The notes under the pieces were generated by a model, which had not been told where the DNA came from, searched no databases, and saw nothing but the letters and a program-made list of their open reading frames with translations. Below are positions 6,997-13,476 of a stretch of DNA of 25,348 nt, one piece after another. Numbering within the stretch: the first letter of the stretch is position 1; each line of letters opens with the position of its first letter. The stretch is taken from positions 1 to 25,348 of IMG/VR virus record IMGVR_UViG_3300031999_000174; one strand, written 5' to 3'. Position numbers and translations under genes: made by a program. Source of the stretch: a virus.

Positions 6997-8612
6997 GTAG
7001 CCATAAGCCTCCGTAAACTAAGCTGATAGAAATAGGGCACGTTTCCTTTTACGTGAAGCTGAACACTTTGGACTTCGTAGTCATCTCCCTTTCTTCGAAT
7101 CTTATCATGGTTTCTGACAGGGATAAATGTGAAGCCGTTAAGATAGTCTTCAATGATATAGCCAGCTTCAATAATGACTTCTTCAGCGCGTGCTGGCTGC
7201 ATGAAAGCTTTAATTTCTAAAGGATCTGAATAGGTTACGCTTTGGACTGCTTCTTGAATAGAAAAGAGCTCGACAACTTCACCATAACCTTCTAGAGCTT
7301 TCGTAAATTCTGTCAAGGGAGCAACATAGTTCAGGAGCATTCTTCCGATCCATGTAACGCTTGCATTAGCTTTCTGAGGAGTAACAGGCGCAAAAGTCCC
7401 GAAGACAGGACCCCAATACAGAAACTCTTCAGGGTACATGTCAACGATAAGACAGCTTAATGCATAGCTAGGCGGATCCCAATCTTTCCGGAGAGGAGCA
7501 AGGATGCCGATGCTTATTGCATCATAATATTCGCATGCTGGAAAGCGGCTTACTACATCAATGTAGCCAGGCCAGCATACAGCAGGCCAGTAAGCAGGAT
7601 GGCTACCTGTTTGTTTGATAGCGTTTACATAGTCATAGATGTGCTGGACTGTTGTTGAAAATCCTTCGTAGTAATATAAGCCTAAGAGTGCGAAGCTGAT
7701 AACATCATCATAGACTTCACTTTCAGTTAACCCTATTCTGTGCCATTCTCCATCGCCTGAAGGGAGAGGATCAAACCACATCCAGATATCATTTAAGCCT
7801 TCGACTAGGAAGTCTCGCGCGTCACTCATCATAAGAGTATATATTGCTGCATTTGCAACGTCGTAAGTGTCATTGAGCATTTTCAAGCCGATTAAACAGT
7901 AAAGGTTTTCAACGCTCATACTTACGACCCAAACGTCTGAAGAGTCTACATATGTTGCGAAGCCCCCATAATACGTATCTTGAAGCGCTAAAACTGTTGG
8001 CTCATTCTGCATATTGAAGAGAAACGTTCTTCCTGCCAAGATAGCAGATGCCAGATGGTCAGCATCGCCTGTTAAGGAATATGCTTTAAGAAGAGCTGGA
8101 ATAGCGCGACCTGCATCAATACTCCAGTATTCGTCGCTTCCTTCTGAGTTTACGAATCCTCCGTAAGCTTTCAAACCTGCATTTACGCATTGTTGAGTGA
8201 TTAGCCAGTCAGCTAGAGACTGAATCTTTGCCAGAACAGTTGTCTTCAAGGCACCTGCCGAGAGAGTCCCATAATAATCATAGAAGAATTCGATTGCGAA
8301 AGCAGCTGGAAAAGTGCCTTTCCCATAGGCAATATCCGGATGGTCAACAGCTCCATCTTTTGCCACATAATAAGTGTAAGCAAGATTCGTCGTCATTGTC
8401 ACGACATTTACGAGAACACTATCAACAGTATTCCATTCACTATGAGCACTGTCTTTGATTTCTACAGGCATACCTGCAAGAAAGAGAGCTCCATTAGTAA
8501 CAGTTACTTCTTTCTGTCCAGCAGTTGCATCACCAGTAATTAATGCAGAGAGGACATAGTACCAAGGCGCATAGTAATAGACGAAATCATAGTATGCTTG
8601 TGGAAAAGTCAT
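6993..8612 (-). CDS. Fusion of six-hairpin glycosidase-like domain with head-closure (neck) protein
   Basis: The ATG at 8612 follows GGAGTGAT. The 539-residue protein has three parts. Residues about 24-90 are a beta module (ITGDATAGQKEVTVTNG). Residues about 90-430 have the repeating helical, aromatic-rich pattern of an (alpha/alpha)6 barrel, as in six-hairpin glycosidases, lyases and epimerases (DEYWSIDAGRAIPALLKAYS). Residues about 440-539 read as a head-closure protein: TYSDPLEIKAFMQPA, NHDKIRRKGDDYEVQSVQL and a final YFYQLSLRRL. The gene lies between the connector and terminator genes, exactly where head closure is expected. The catalytic residues cannot be assigned, so hydrolysis of a host glycan is a hypothesis; it may only bind. 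Confidence 0.65.
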   Translation of the reverse strand: MTFPQAYYDFVYYYAPWYYVLSALITGDATAGQKEVTVTNGALFLAGMPVEIKDSAHSEWNTVDSVLVNVVTMTTNLAYTYYVAKDGAVDHPDIAYGKGTFPAAFAIEFFYDYYGTLSAGALKTTVLAKIQSLADWLITQQCVNAGLKAYGGFVNSEGSDEYWSIDAGRAIPALLKAYSLTGDADHLASAILAGRTFLFNMQNEPTVLALQDTYYGGFATYVDSSDVWVVSMSVENLYCLIGLKMLNDTYDVANAAIYTLMMSDARDFLVEGLNDIWMWFDPLPSGDGEWHRIGLTESEVYDDVISFALLGLYYYEGFSTTVQHIYDYVNAIKQTGSHPAYWPAVCWPGYIDVVSRFPACEYYDAISIGILAPLRKDWDPPSYALSCLIVDMYPEEFLYWGPVFGTFAPVTPQKANASVTWIGRMLLNYVAPLTEFTKALEGYGEVVELFSIQEAVQSVTYSDPLEIKAFMQPARAEEVIIEAGYIIEDYLNGFTFIPVRNHDKIRRKGDDYEVQSVQLHVKGNVPYFYQLSLRRLMAT

Positions 8613-8615
8613 CTA

Positions 8616-8999
8616 TCACTCCTCATCTGATTCAGCAACTTTGAACGTATCATTTTTGAGTTTCTTGATCGCCGCCTCGAGGCGCTTGTTCAAGATGTCT
8701 AGGTTAATGTTTCCTGCTTGGCCGCTGCTCTGGCTAACGCTGAAGCTTCCTATTGTGAAGCTTTGTCCGCTTGTTGCTCCTCCGCTTACATAGTTGGCAC
8801 AGTAGATCGCTGCTAGATTCGTAATTGCTGAAGCTGCCAACTGAGTACAACTTGAATAATCTAAAGTTTGTCCGATTTCTGCGCTGATCTCTGCTGCAGC
8901 ATCAACAAGGAATTTGGTGACTTGAGCATCGCTTATTGTTCCAACAGAAATGTTGAGTCTGCCTCTTACGTCATTAGGTGTGACTGCAACCATAAACAT
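8616..8999 (-). CDS. Head-tail connector (adaptor) protein
   Basis: The 127-residue helical protein matches the HK97 gp6 / SPP1 gp15 adaptor pattern. It starts with VTPNDVRGRLNISVGTISDA, followed by the helix VTKFLVDAAAEISAEIG. A later helical part includes NLAAIYCANY, and the C-terminus is NLDILNKRLEAAIKKL. It would form the ring below the portal. Two ATGs are possible, 8999 and 8993. It starts the neck-tail block and is separated from the fibre cassette by 64 nt, the largest gap in this part of the operon. Confidence 0.75.
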   Translation of the reverse strand: MFMVAVTPNDVRGRLNISVGTISDAQVTKFLVDAAAEISAEIGQTLDYSSCTQLAASAITNLAAIYCANYVSGGATSGQSFTIGSFSVSQSSGQAGNINLDILNKRLEAAIKKLKNDTFKVAESDEE

Positions 9000-9063
9000 T
9001 CAACTCAGAGCTGAATATTCTATACTTCAGATTCTTTAAGAGCTTTTCCACAGTAGCAACTTC

Positions 9064-9618
9064 TTACATTACCTGAACTTTCATAGTGTCTCCTGTAGGT
9101 TGAGTGTAAGTTATTTCAAGCTGCGGAACATTAGAGCCTGCATCAAGCGCAGTTATCGATGCATAATTGTCGTTTTCGCCTTCCTCATGCAAGCCTAAAC
9201 TGAAACGGTTCACAGCCGTTTTCGCGTTTCCAACATCAGCGACAACGTTGCTGCCAAGCGTGAAAGCTTTTGCGCCAGTTGAGCGAAGGCTCGTATCATC
9301 ATTGACGTACGCTGTGCCTGCTGCGCAGCGGCTGTAGCAGGGGTCACCAGCATCACCAGATGGGTCTGCTTGGCCGTCACTGTTGTACGGGTGAATATCC
9401 AGAAGATGTGCGGCTCCTCCCGCTGTGCCACAGTTGACCAGGAGGCGAACCTGCGAAATCGTCGCGCCAGTCGGCAAATTGGTCAGTGGGAAACGAGCAA
9501 ACGTGTGATAAGGGGCTTTGGCTGCAATGCCGACTCTTACTGTTGCTCCGTTTGTTGTTTTGGTGAAAGAGTTGTTCACGTCACCATCATAATCCGTGTC
9601 AATCGTTAAAACCGTCAA
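9064..9618 (-). CDS. Secreted-type jelly-roll (DNRLRE/CBM96-like) virion protein
   Basis: I choose TTG at 9618 as start: it overlaps the TGA of the upstream gene and has GGTGAAGGG 6 nt before it. This gives 184 residues; the open frame itself extends to 9690. The pattern TTNGATVRVGIAAKAPYHTF, then ARFPLTNLPTGATISQVRLL, and the end NVPQLEITYTQP is that of DNRLRE / CBM96-type beta-sandwich domains, found in bacterial and archaeal surface proteins and in viral fibres. The DNA looks richer in G+C than its neighbours, suggesting recent acquisition. The likely role is a capsid-attached glycan-binding or decoration protein. Confidence 0.65.
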   Translation of the reverse strand: MTVLTIDTDYDGDVNNSFTKTTNGATVRVGIAAKAPYHTFARFPLTNLPTGATISQVRLLVNCGTAGGAAHLLDIHPYNSDGQADPSGDAGDPCYSRCAAGTAYVNDDTSLRSTGAKAFTLGSNVVADVGNAKTAVNRFSLGLHEEGENDNYASITALDAGSNVPQLEITYTQPTGDTMKVQVM

Positions 9619-10157
9619 GGCGAACCCTTCACCGTGAGGCTTTCCATTGCCCCTTTGATGTCGATGCGAAACCTTGTCGTGTTCCCCCATGGTTGCATGT
9701 TGTGTTCTTCAAGAACCGATAAGAATTCTGGGCCGAACATTTCTTGGTGGCACTTGAAGATTTTTTCCAATACCCAAAACTCGCCCCTAAACACGCCTTG
9801 GCTGCAACAGTAACCGTAGCTGAACTTCAGCAATTCTTTGAAAGTATCCATGCTTTCTTTTGCCCAATCGTCACCGTCTATAACTGCCGTGGCAAAAGTC
9901 ACCAGTTTCTCAGAAACCTTGTCCTGTTCATCTCGAAACTCAAAATATAACACCGCCTTGACCTTTCCAGAATCGTCTTCTGCAACGCACATGCTTGACA
10001 ACCGCTTCTGCAACAACGCTGAAACGTAGCCGATTGTTGCTTTGTGGTGGCCTGACCAGCATAATGTTAAAGACTGGTTCTGAAGCTGCTGTTCAGCGGC
10101 TATCCAGGCGGCTACTTTGCTGAGCTCGTATGTTTGCTCTATACGGTAACATTTCAC
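9615..10157 (-). CDS. Unrecognised alpha/beta protein, possibly GNAT-fold
   Basis: GTG at 10157 overlaps the TAG of the upstream gene. The 180-residue product has alternating helices and strands. KVKAVLYFEFRDEQDK followed by WAKESMDTFKELLKFSYGY resembles the strand-helix core of an acetyltransferase-like fold, but the acetyl-CoA loop (R/QxxGxG/A) is not clear. Similar uncharacterised proteins occur in phages near fibre genes. It has five cysteines. It lies between two jelly-roll proteins, so a virion-modifying or fibre-assembly role is possible but unproven. Confidence 0.5.
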   Translation of the reverse strand: MKCYRIEQTYELSKVAAWIAAEQQLQNQSLTLCWSGHHKATIGYVSALLQKRLSSMCVAEDDSGKVKAVLYFEFRDEQDKVSEKLVTFATAVIDGDDWAKESMDTFKELLKFSYGYCCSQGVFRGEFWVLEKIFKCHQEMFGPEFLSVLEEHNMQPWGNTTRFRIDIKGAMESLTVKGSP

Positions 10158-10570
10158 TAGAGAGTCACCGTTTGTGTTCCAATGACTTCGATAGTGACGT
10201 CAGAGCCTGCGATTGTGCTTCCGATTTGGTCAACGTAAACGCTGAATTCGTCAGCTTCAGCAATAGAAGTTACATCTGGAGCGCTACTTACAGCAGTCTT
10301 CTCTGTAGCTACAATCGTTGGACGATTTCCCTGTGTCGTAAAGATTGTTGTTCCAGCTCCTGTCCCTGTATGAACATCAATTATCAAGTTAGCGCCTGTT
10401 GGCGCAGTATCTATGACTAAACGGACTTTCGTGAGAGTAATTGCGCAAGGAGCTAATAGTCTCTGAGTTTTCTGGCCTGTTGTTAAGGCTCCAGGGATAG
10501 AAAAAGCTAACGTGATAACTGCTGTTTTCGTGTCGCCAGCAAGTATCAGTTTCTTCCATGTTGTCGTCAT
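10157..10570 (-). CDS. Fibre / receptor-binding-type jelly-roll protein
   Basis: ATG at 10570 overlaps the TAA of the upstream gene. The N-terminus MTTTWKKLILAGD is nearly identical to that of the fibre gene at 11234-11590, which suggests a shared virion-anchoring tag. The rest is a compact beta-rich domain of the kind seen in phage fibre heads: LTKVRLVIDTAPTGANLIID, then TIFTTQGNRPTIVA, and DEFSVYVDQIGSTIAGSDVT. This 'GstvaGsDltv' ending is typical. It is probably a head or tail fibre tip involved in surface binding. Confidence 0.65.
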   Translation of the reverse strand: MTTTWKKLILAGDTKTAVITLAFSIPGALTTGQKTQRLLAPCAITLTKVRLVIDTAPTGANLIIDVHTGTGAGTTIFTTQGNRPTIVATEKTAVSSAPDVTSIAEADEFSVYVDQIGSTIAGSDVTIEVIGTQTVTL

Positions 10571-10932
10571 TATTGTTCTGTCCTTTCAATAAATTCTCTG
10601 ACATCTTTTGGAACAGGTCTCCCAAGCCAGAACCTTCTAGCAGAATCTTCATTCAAAGGCTTACCTGAAACTGTCACAAGCACATCAGGATTATTAGCAA
10701 GCCTCCTCAGCTCAGGGATCTCTTTCTCGAGCCAAGAAAGCAACTCAAGAAACTCCTGCCTTTTCCCCATCTGAAAGAGCGTCTGAACCTTCTCATACAG
10801 TTTCTTCCTGGCAAACTTTATGATCAAAAGCTCCTTCATATTCAAACTTCCCAAATCAAAAAGCTTGATGCCTCTAACGTAAAGCTGATCAACTATTCGA
10901 GCAATCTGAATTCTACTCTCACTTAGGGACAT
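10570..10932 (-). CDS. Helical protein of unknown function in fibre cassette
   Basis: This 120-residue protein starts at ATG 10932, overlapping the previous gene by 14 nt, and overlaps the next ATG as TAATG. It is predicted to be mostly alpha-helical (LNMKELLIIKFARKKLYEKV, then EFLELLSWLEKEIPELRRLA) with a basic/acidic surface and no signal peptide or cysteines. The tight overlaps with two fibre genes suggest an assembly chaperone or adaptor for fibres. No family is recognised. Confidence 0.55.
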   Translation of the reverse strand: MSLSESRIQIARIVDQLYVRGIKLFDLGSLNMKELLIIKFARKKLYEKVQTLFQMGKRQEFLELLSWLEKEIPELRRLANNPDVLVTVSGKPLNEDSARRFWLGRPVPKDVREFIERTEQ

Positions 10933-11182
10933 GACCTTTCATCTCGGCTGGAAGCGTTTCTACAGCGATTCTTGATTGACTATCTATCTGAGCCTTCTTT
11001 TCACCGAGCATTTCCTGAAGCAAGATCTCCAAAGCAATGATTATTTCGTCAATATGACCTTTCTCAGCGGCTAAAGCATCAACTAGAGCATTATGAATAT
11101 TCGCTATGCAGTCTGCTTTTTCTTCTCTCCACTCCTTCTCCCATTCTTTCCTGATTATTTCAACCCACTTCTCAAACTTCAT
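10919..11182 (-). CDS. Small helical protein of unknown function in fibre cassette
   Basis: The 87-residue product starts at ATG 11182 behind an AAGGGGGT ribosome site. It is strongly charged and helical: residues 1-22 are Trp- and Lys/Glu-rich (WVEIIRKEWEKEWREEKAD) and residues 45-60 form a hydrophobic helix. It overlaps the following helical gene by 14 nt, and the two products may act together. No known family was recognised. Confidence 0.5.
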   Translation of the reverse strand: MKFEKWVEIIRKEWEKEWREEKADCIANIHNALVDALAAEKGHIDEIIIALEILLQEMLGEKKAQIDSQSRIAVETLPAEMKGHVPK

Positions 11183-11233
11183 ATTATGAATACCCCCTTA
11201 GTCTTTCTTTTTCCCAAAAAAAGGAGGGAATTC

Positions 11234-11590
11234 TTAGACTACTGTACAGATGTACGGATGTAACTCGGCTGCGCCTGCGTGGAAGTAGATCTGCCCCAAA
11301 GCTGGCGTTGCTGGATTAGATGTTTGATTGTCAAGGCACAACGATGTTGCTTCATTCTTGGCAAAGTCAAGATCGGCTGATAAGGCTTCGATGTGTTCGC
11401 TGCCTACAACATCATTCGCTATGATTGCTGCAGCGTTTACTGAACCGTTTCCGAGAATGTGAACGTGGTCGTGTCTGCTAGCGTCTATTGCTACTCCTTC
11501 AGCTGCAGTTGTTCCTACGTTATGTGGGTCTTCATCGCTTAGGCTTGCTACTTCATCGGAAAACGCAAGTTTTTTCCATGTTGTCACCAC
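11234..11590 (-). CDS. Fibre-like virion protein
   Basis: The start is GTG 11590 (or GTG 11587), close behind a perfect GGAGGTGAT ribosome site. The N-terminus WKKLAFSDEVASLSDEDPHN resembles the tag in the gene at 10157-10570. The middle AIDASRHDHVHILGNGSVNA is a classic phage fibre motif ('asr.DHvH'). The C-terminal part, NPATPALGQIYFHAGAAELH, is also common in phage fibre proteins ('p..GqiyF...'). It likely forms a trimeric fibre or a capsid-attached spike together with its upstream neighbour, which shares the motif 'HPYIxxV' at its C-terminus. Confidence 0.65.
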   Translation of the reverse strand: MVTTWKKLAFSDEVASLSDEDPHNVGTTAAEGVAIDASRHDHVHILGNGSVNAAAIIANDVVGSEHIEALSADLDFAKNEATSLCLDNQTSNPATPALGQIYFHAGAAELHPYICTVV

Positions 11591-11604
11591 TATATCACCT
11601 CCAT

Positions 11605-12099
11605 TTAGACTCCGATGTAAGGATGTTCATCACTGAGAAGGAAAACTGCTTCGCCAACTTCCATAGTTGCTGGCAAATCATCAACGTTTTCGAAGGTGCA
11701 CCCACCGCAGGCGAGCTCTCCTGTTCCTACTGTACAGACATAGATGCTTGAGTCAGTAGTTAAAAGTAACGCATAGCCAGGATAAGCATCAGCAGGCAAA
11801 ACATCAACATCACAGATCTGGCAACATTTAGTCGCAAAAGGAACATTATGCTTTTCGTTCCCATGCATCGCTGTACTGCTACCGCCTCCACCGCCGCCGC
11901 CTGCTTCTCCATGATGAGTCTTAAGCTTCTGTATCTTCTCAAGAATTTCAACAGCATGCAAGCCGTCTAATTTGTCAGCGTCAAGCCCTGAACCTTCACC
12001 CTGCGGCAACAATTCTAGAAGCCGCTCTCCTTCAAGAGAAGCCTTAGCATCCTTAACTAATCTTTTAGTCTCTTTCAGGATTTCTTCAGCTTCAGGCAT
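11605..12099 (-). CDS. Fibre-like virion protein with poly-glycine hinge
   Basis: The 164-residue product begins with a helical coiled-coil-like region, followed by GSGLDADKLDGLHAVEIL near residues 36-53, a very common phage fibre motif. A seven-Gly run (GEAGGGGGGGSS) near residue 70 acts as a hinge. Next comes AMHGNEKHNVPF, another fibre motif, and a C-terminal domain with six cysteines (KCCQICDVDVLP, ACGGC), where CCQIC may bind metal or form disulfides. It overlaps the methyltransferase gene by 8 nt. It is inferred to be part of a capsid or neck fibre. Confidence 0.65.
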   Translation of the reverse strand: MPEAEEILKETKRLVKDAKASLEGERLLELLPQGEGSGLDADKLDGLHAVEILEKIQKLKTHHGEAGGGGGGGSSTAMHGNEKHNVPFATKCCQICDVDVLPADAYPGYALLLTTDSSIYVCTVGTGELACGGCTFENVDDLPATMEVGEAVFLLSDEHPYIGV

Positions 12100-13189
12100 A
12101 AATGAATACTCTCTTTCCTTGCTTAAAGATTTTGACCCACAAATAATCTCGAGGTTTATCTATTGTTTCTTGATGATGTAGAGTCTGGTTTCTGTCTAAG
12201 ATTCTTTTGAACCATTCAGGAGTTAACAGCCTCTTTTGAATATGTAAGGGCATCTCAGCGCATGGTCCATCAGGGTCAGGGCAAGCAATAATTAATGTAT
12301 GCTTCGCAACTCGGATGCATTCAGCTAGAAAATCTTGAGGATTCTCGAGATGTTCAATTAACTGATTAGAATAGAGATTCTCAAAACTTTCGTTACTGAA
12401 AGGCAAATGTAAACAGTCACCTTTGATGAAGTTAACAGCCTTCTCGAGGTCTATTGGAATGTCAGAAAGAACTATTTGACCATCACTTCTATGTAAAGTC
12501 GGTTCAGGATGTAGATCAAGATTCACTGAGCCTTGCGGTTTATGGCCGCAGCCGATATCTAATGTATTCTTGACAAGAGGCTTCTCAGGCAAGTGTCCAC
12601 ATTGAACATCACCATCTATCGCTGCTGTGAAACCTTCTCTCGCAACATCATACGCAAAATAGACATCTTCCCCCAGATTCTCTTGACACCGAAACTTAAG
12701 TCTCTCTATTACTTTTCGTTTAATAAGGATACAACTGCAGCCTGCCATAACTGGCCCTTTCAAAACATGATTCTGAACAAGAGCTTCAGGCAAGTACCAG
12801 ACTTTCATGTTACCATCAATGAAGCCAGCGATAAAATCAGCTTCAGAATGCCTACGGACTACTCCATAAGCAACATCAACGCCTAAAGTATAGAGGCTTC
12901 CGAAAGCATGCTTAGGCACTTCAACATCTCCCTGGACTAGCCAGAGATAATCAAAATCTTCAACTAATGCCTTGTGAACGAGATAGTTTTGCCTGTTGAC
13001 TATGCCTGAGAGTCCATGACTACCACAGGGGGGAGTCTCACAGACTTCAAAGTCAAATTCTCCATAAAACTGGATAGACTCTAAAATTGCAGAATGAATA
13101 GCAAGACTAAAGCTTGCATACCTGTCTTTTCTGCCAAGCTGAGGGATCCCGACTAGGATCTTCTGGTGAACCTTGACTTTTTTTTTGTT
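12092..13189 (-). CDS. Glycosyltransferase (GT2-like) - methyltransferase fusion, probably entered by -1 shift
   Basis: The C-terminal half is a class I SAM methyltransferase (Methyltransf_11-like): LDIGCGHKPQGSVNLDL is motif I, and LYSNQLIEHLENPQDFL the post-motif. The N-terminal half is a GT-A glycosyltransferase: KILVGIPQLGRKDRYASF, DYLWLVQGDVEVP in place of DxD, and GEDVYFAYDVAREGF. The first conventional start is GTG 12919, which would cut off the first third of the glycosyltransferase. The frame is open up to a TGA just above 13189 with no other ATG, GTG or TTG. It is therefore probably entered by a -1 slip at A9 (13178-13186) from the upstream ORF, giving a product of about 437 residues. 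It may glycosylate and methylate virion fibres or host surface glycans. Confidence 0.75.
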   Translation of the reverse strand, partial: NKKKVKVHQKILVGIPQLGRKDRYASFSLAIHSAILESIQFYGEFDFEVCETPPCGSHGLSGIVNRQNYLVHKALVEDFDYLWLVQGDVEVPKHAFGSLYTLGVDVAYGVVRRHSEADFIAGFIDGNMKVWYLPEALVQNHVLKGPVMAGCSCILIKRKVIERLKFRCQENLGEDVYFAYDVAREGFTAAIDGDVQCGHLPEKPLVKNTLDIGCGHKPQGSVNLDLHPEPTLHRSDGQIVLSDIPIDLEKAVNFIKGDCLHLPFSNESFENLYSNQLIEHLENPQDFLAECIRVAKHTLIIACPDPDGPCAEMPLHIQKRLLTPEWFKRILDRNQTLHHQETIDKPRDYLWVKIFKQGKRVFIYA

Positions 13190-13404
13190 CCAGGCTCAGC
13201 CTGCTCTATCTCGTCTACTGGTTCCAATTCTTCTAAGGGTTTCTTGAGTATCTCAGGCTTCGGGATCACGATAGGCTTAGGAGCTTCAATAACTTCTAGA
13301 AACGTTTTTCCAACGTACTTATCAGGCAACTCTACAACGTCGCCATTATGATAGATTATTCCACCTATCAAGATTTTTGAGACGCCTTTAATTCTGAATT
13401 TTAT
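13153..13404 (-). CDS. Small head-region protein with apparent ATA start
   Basis: The first conventional start is TTG 13371 (72 residues), but it lacks a nearby ribosome site. The frame continues upstream as IKFRIKGVSKILIGG, which reads as a natural N-terminus, to ATA 13404, exactly 8 nt after a strong GGAGGG (13413-13418). With the ATA start the protein has 83 residues: a small beta domain containing YHNGDVVELPDKYV, then a Pro/Glu-rich linker and a basic end KKKSRFTRRS. Small proteins of this type occur downstream of capsid genes in phages. At A9 the ribosome may shift -1 into the GT2-methyltransferase, making this domain its N-terminus. Confidence 0.6.
   Translation of the reverse strand: MKFRIKGVSKILIGGIIYHNGDVVELPDKYVGKTFLEVIEAPKPIVIPKPEILKKPLEELEPVDEIEQAEPGTKKKSRFTRRS
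13178..13186 (-). other. A9 slippery run joining small ORF to GT2-methyltransferase
   Basis: Nine A on the minus strand lie within both frames. A -1 ribosomal slip, or addition of one A by polymerase slippage, would carry translation from the upstream small ORF into the glycosyltransferase frame, which opens only three codons earlier. Undercalling of an A10 run would give the same picture. Confidence 0.55.
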
Positions 13405-13412
13405 TGTACCAT

Positions 13413-13418
13413 CCCTCC
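13413..13418 (-). promoter_or_regulatory. Shine-Dalgarno GGAGGG deciding an ATA start
   Basis: GGAGGG lies 8 nt before ATA 13404. The ATG at 13410-13412 directly abuts it, is out of frame and stops after three codons, so it is not a credible start. No other start codon lies within normal spacing. Confidence 0.55.
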
Positions 13419-13476
13419 TCTATAGTTTGATTGAAATAAACAAATGGGGGGTACGAGACGGTCTAACCCGCTCCGC

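Noticed and set aside
10389-10652. Minus-strand 87-codon frame overlapping two fibre-cassette genes
   Set aside because: Its neighbours in the other frames have coupled starts, ribosome sites and fibre-type sequence; this frame has none.
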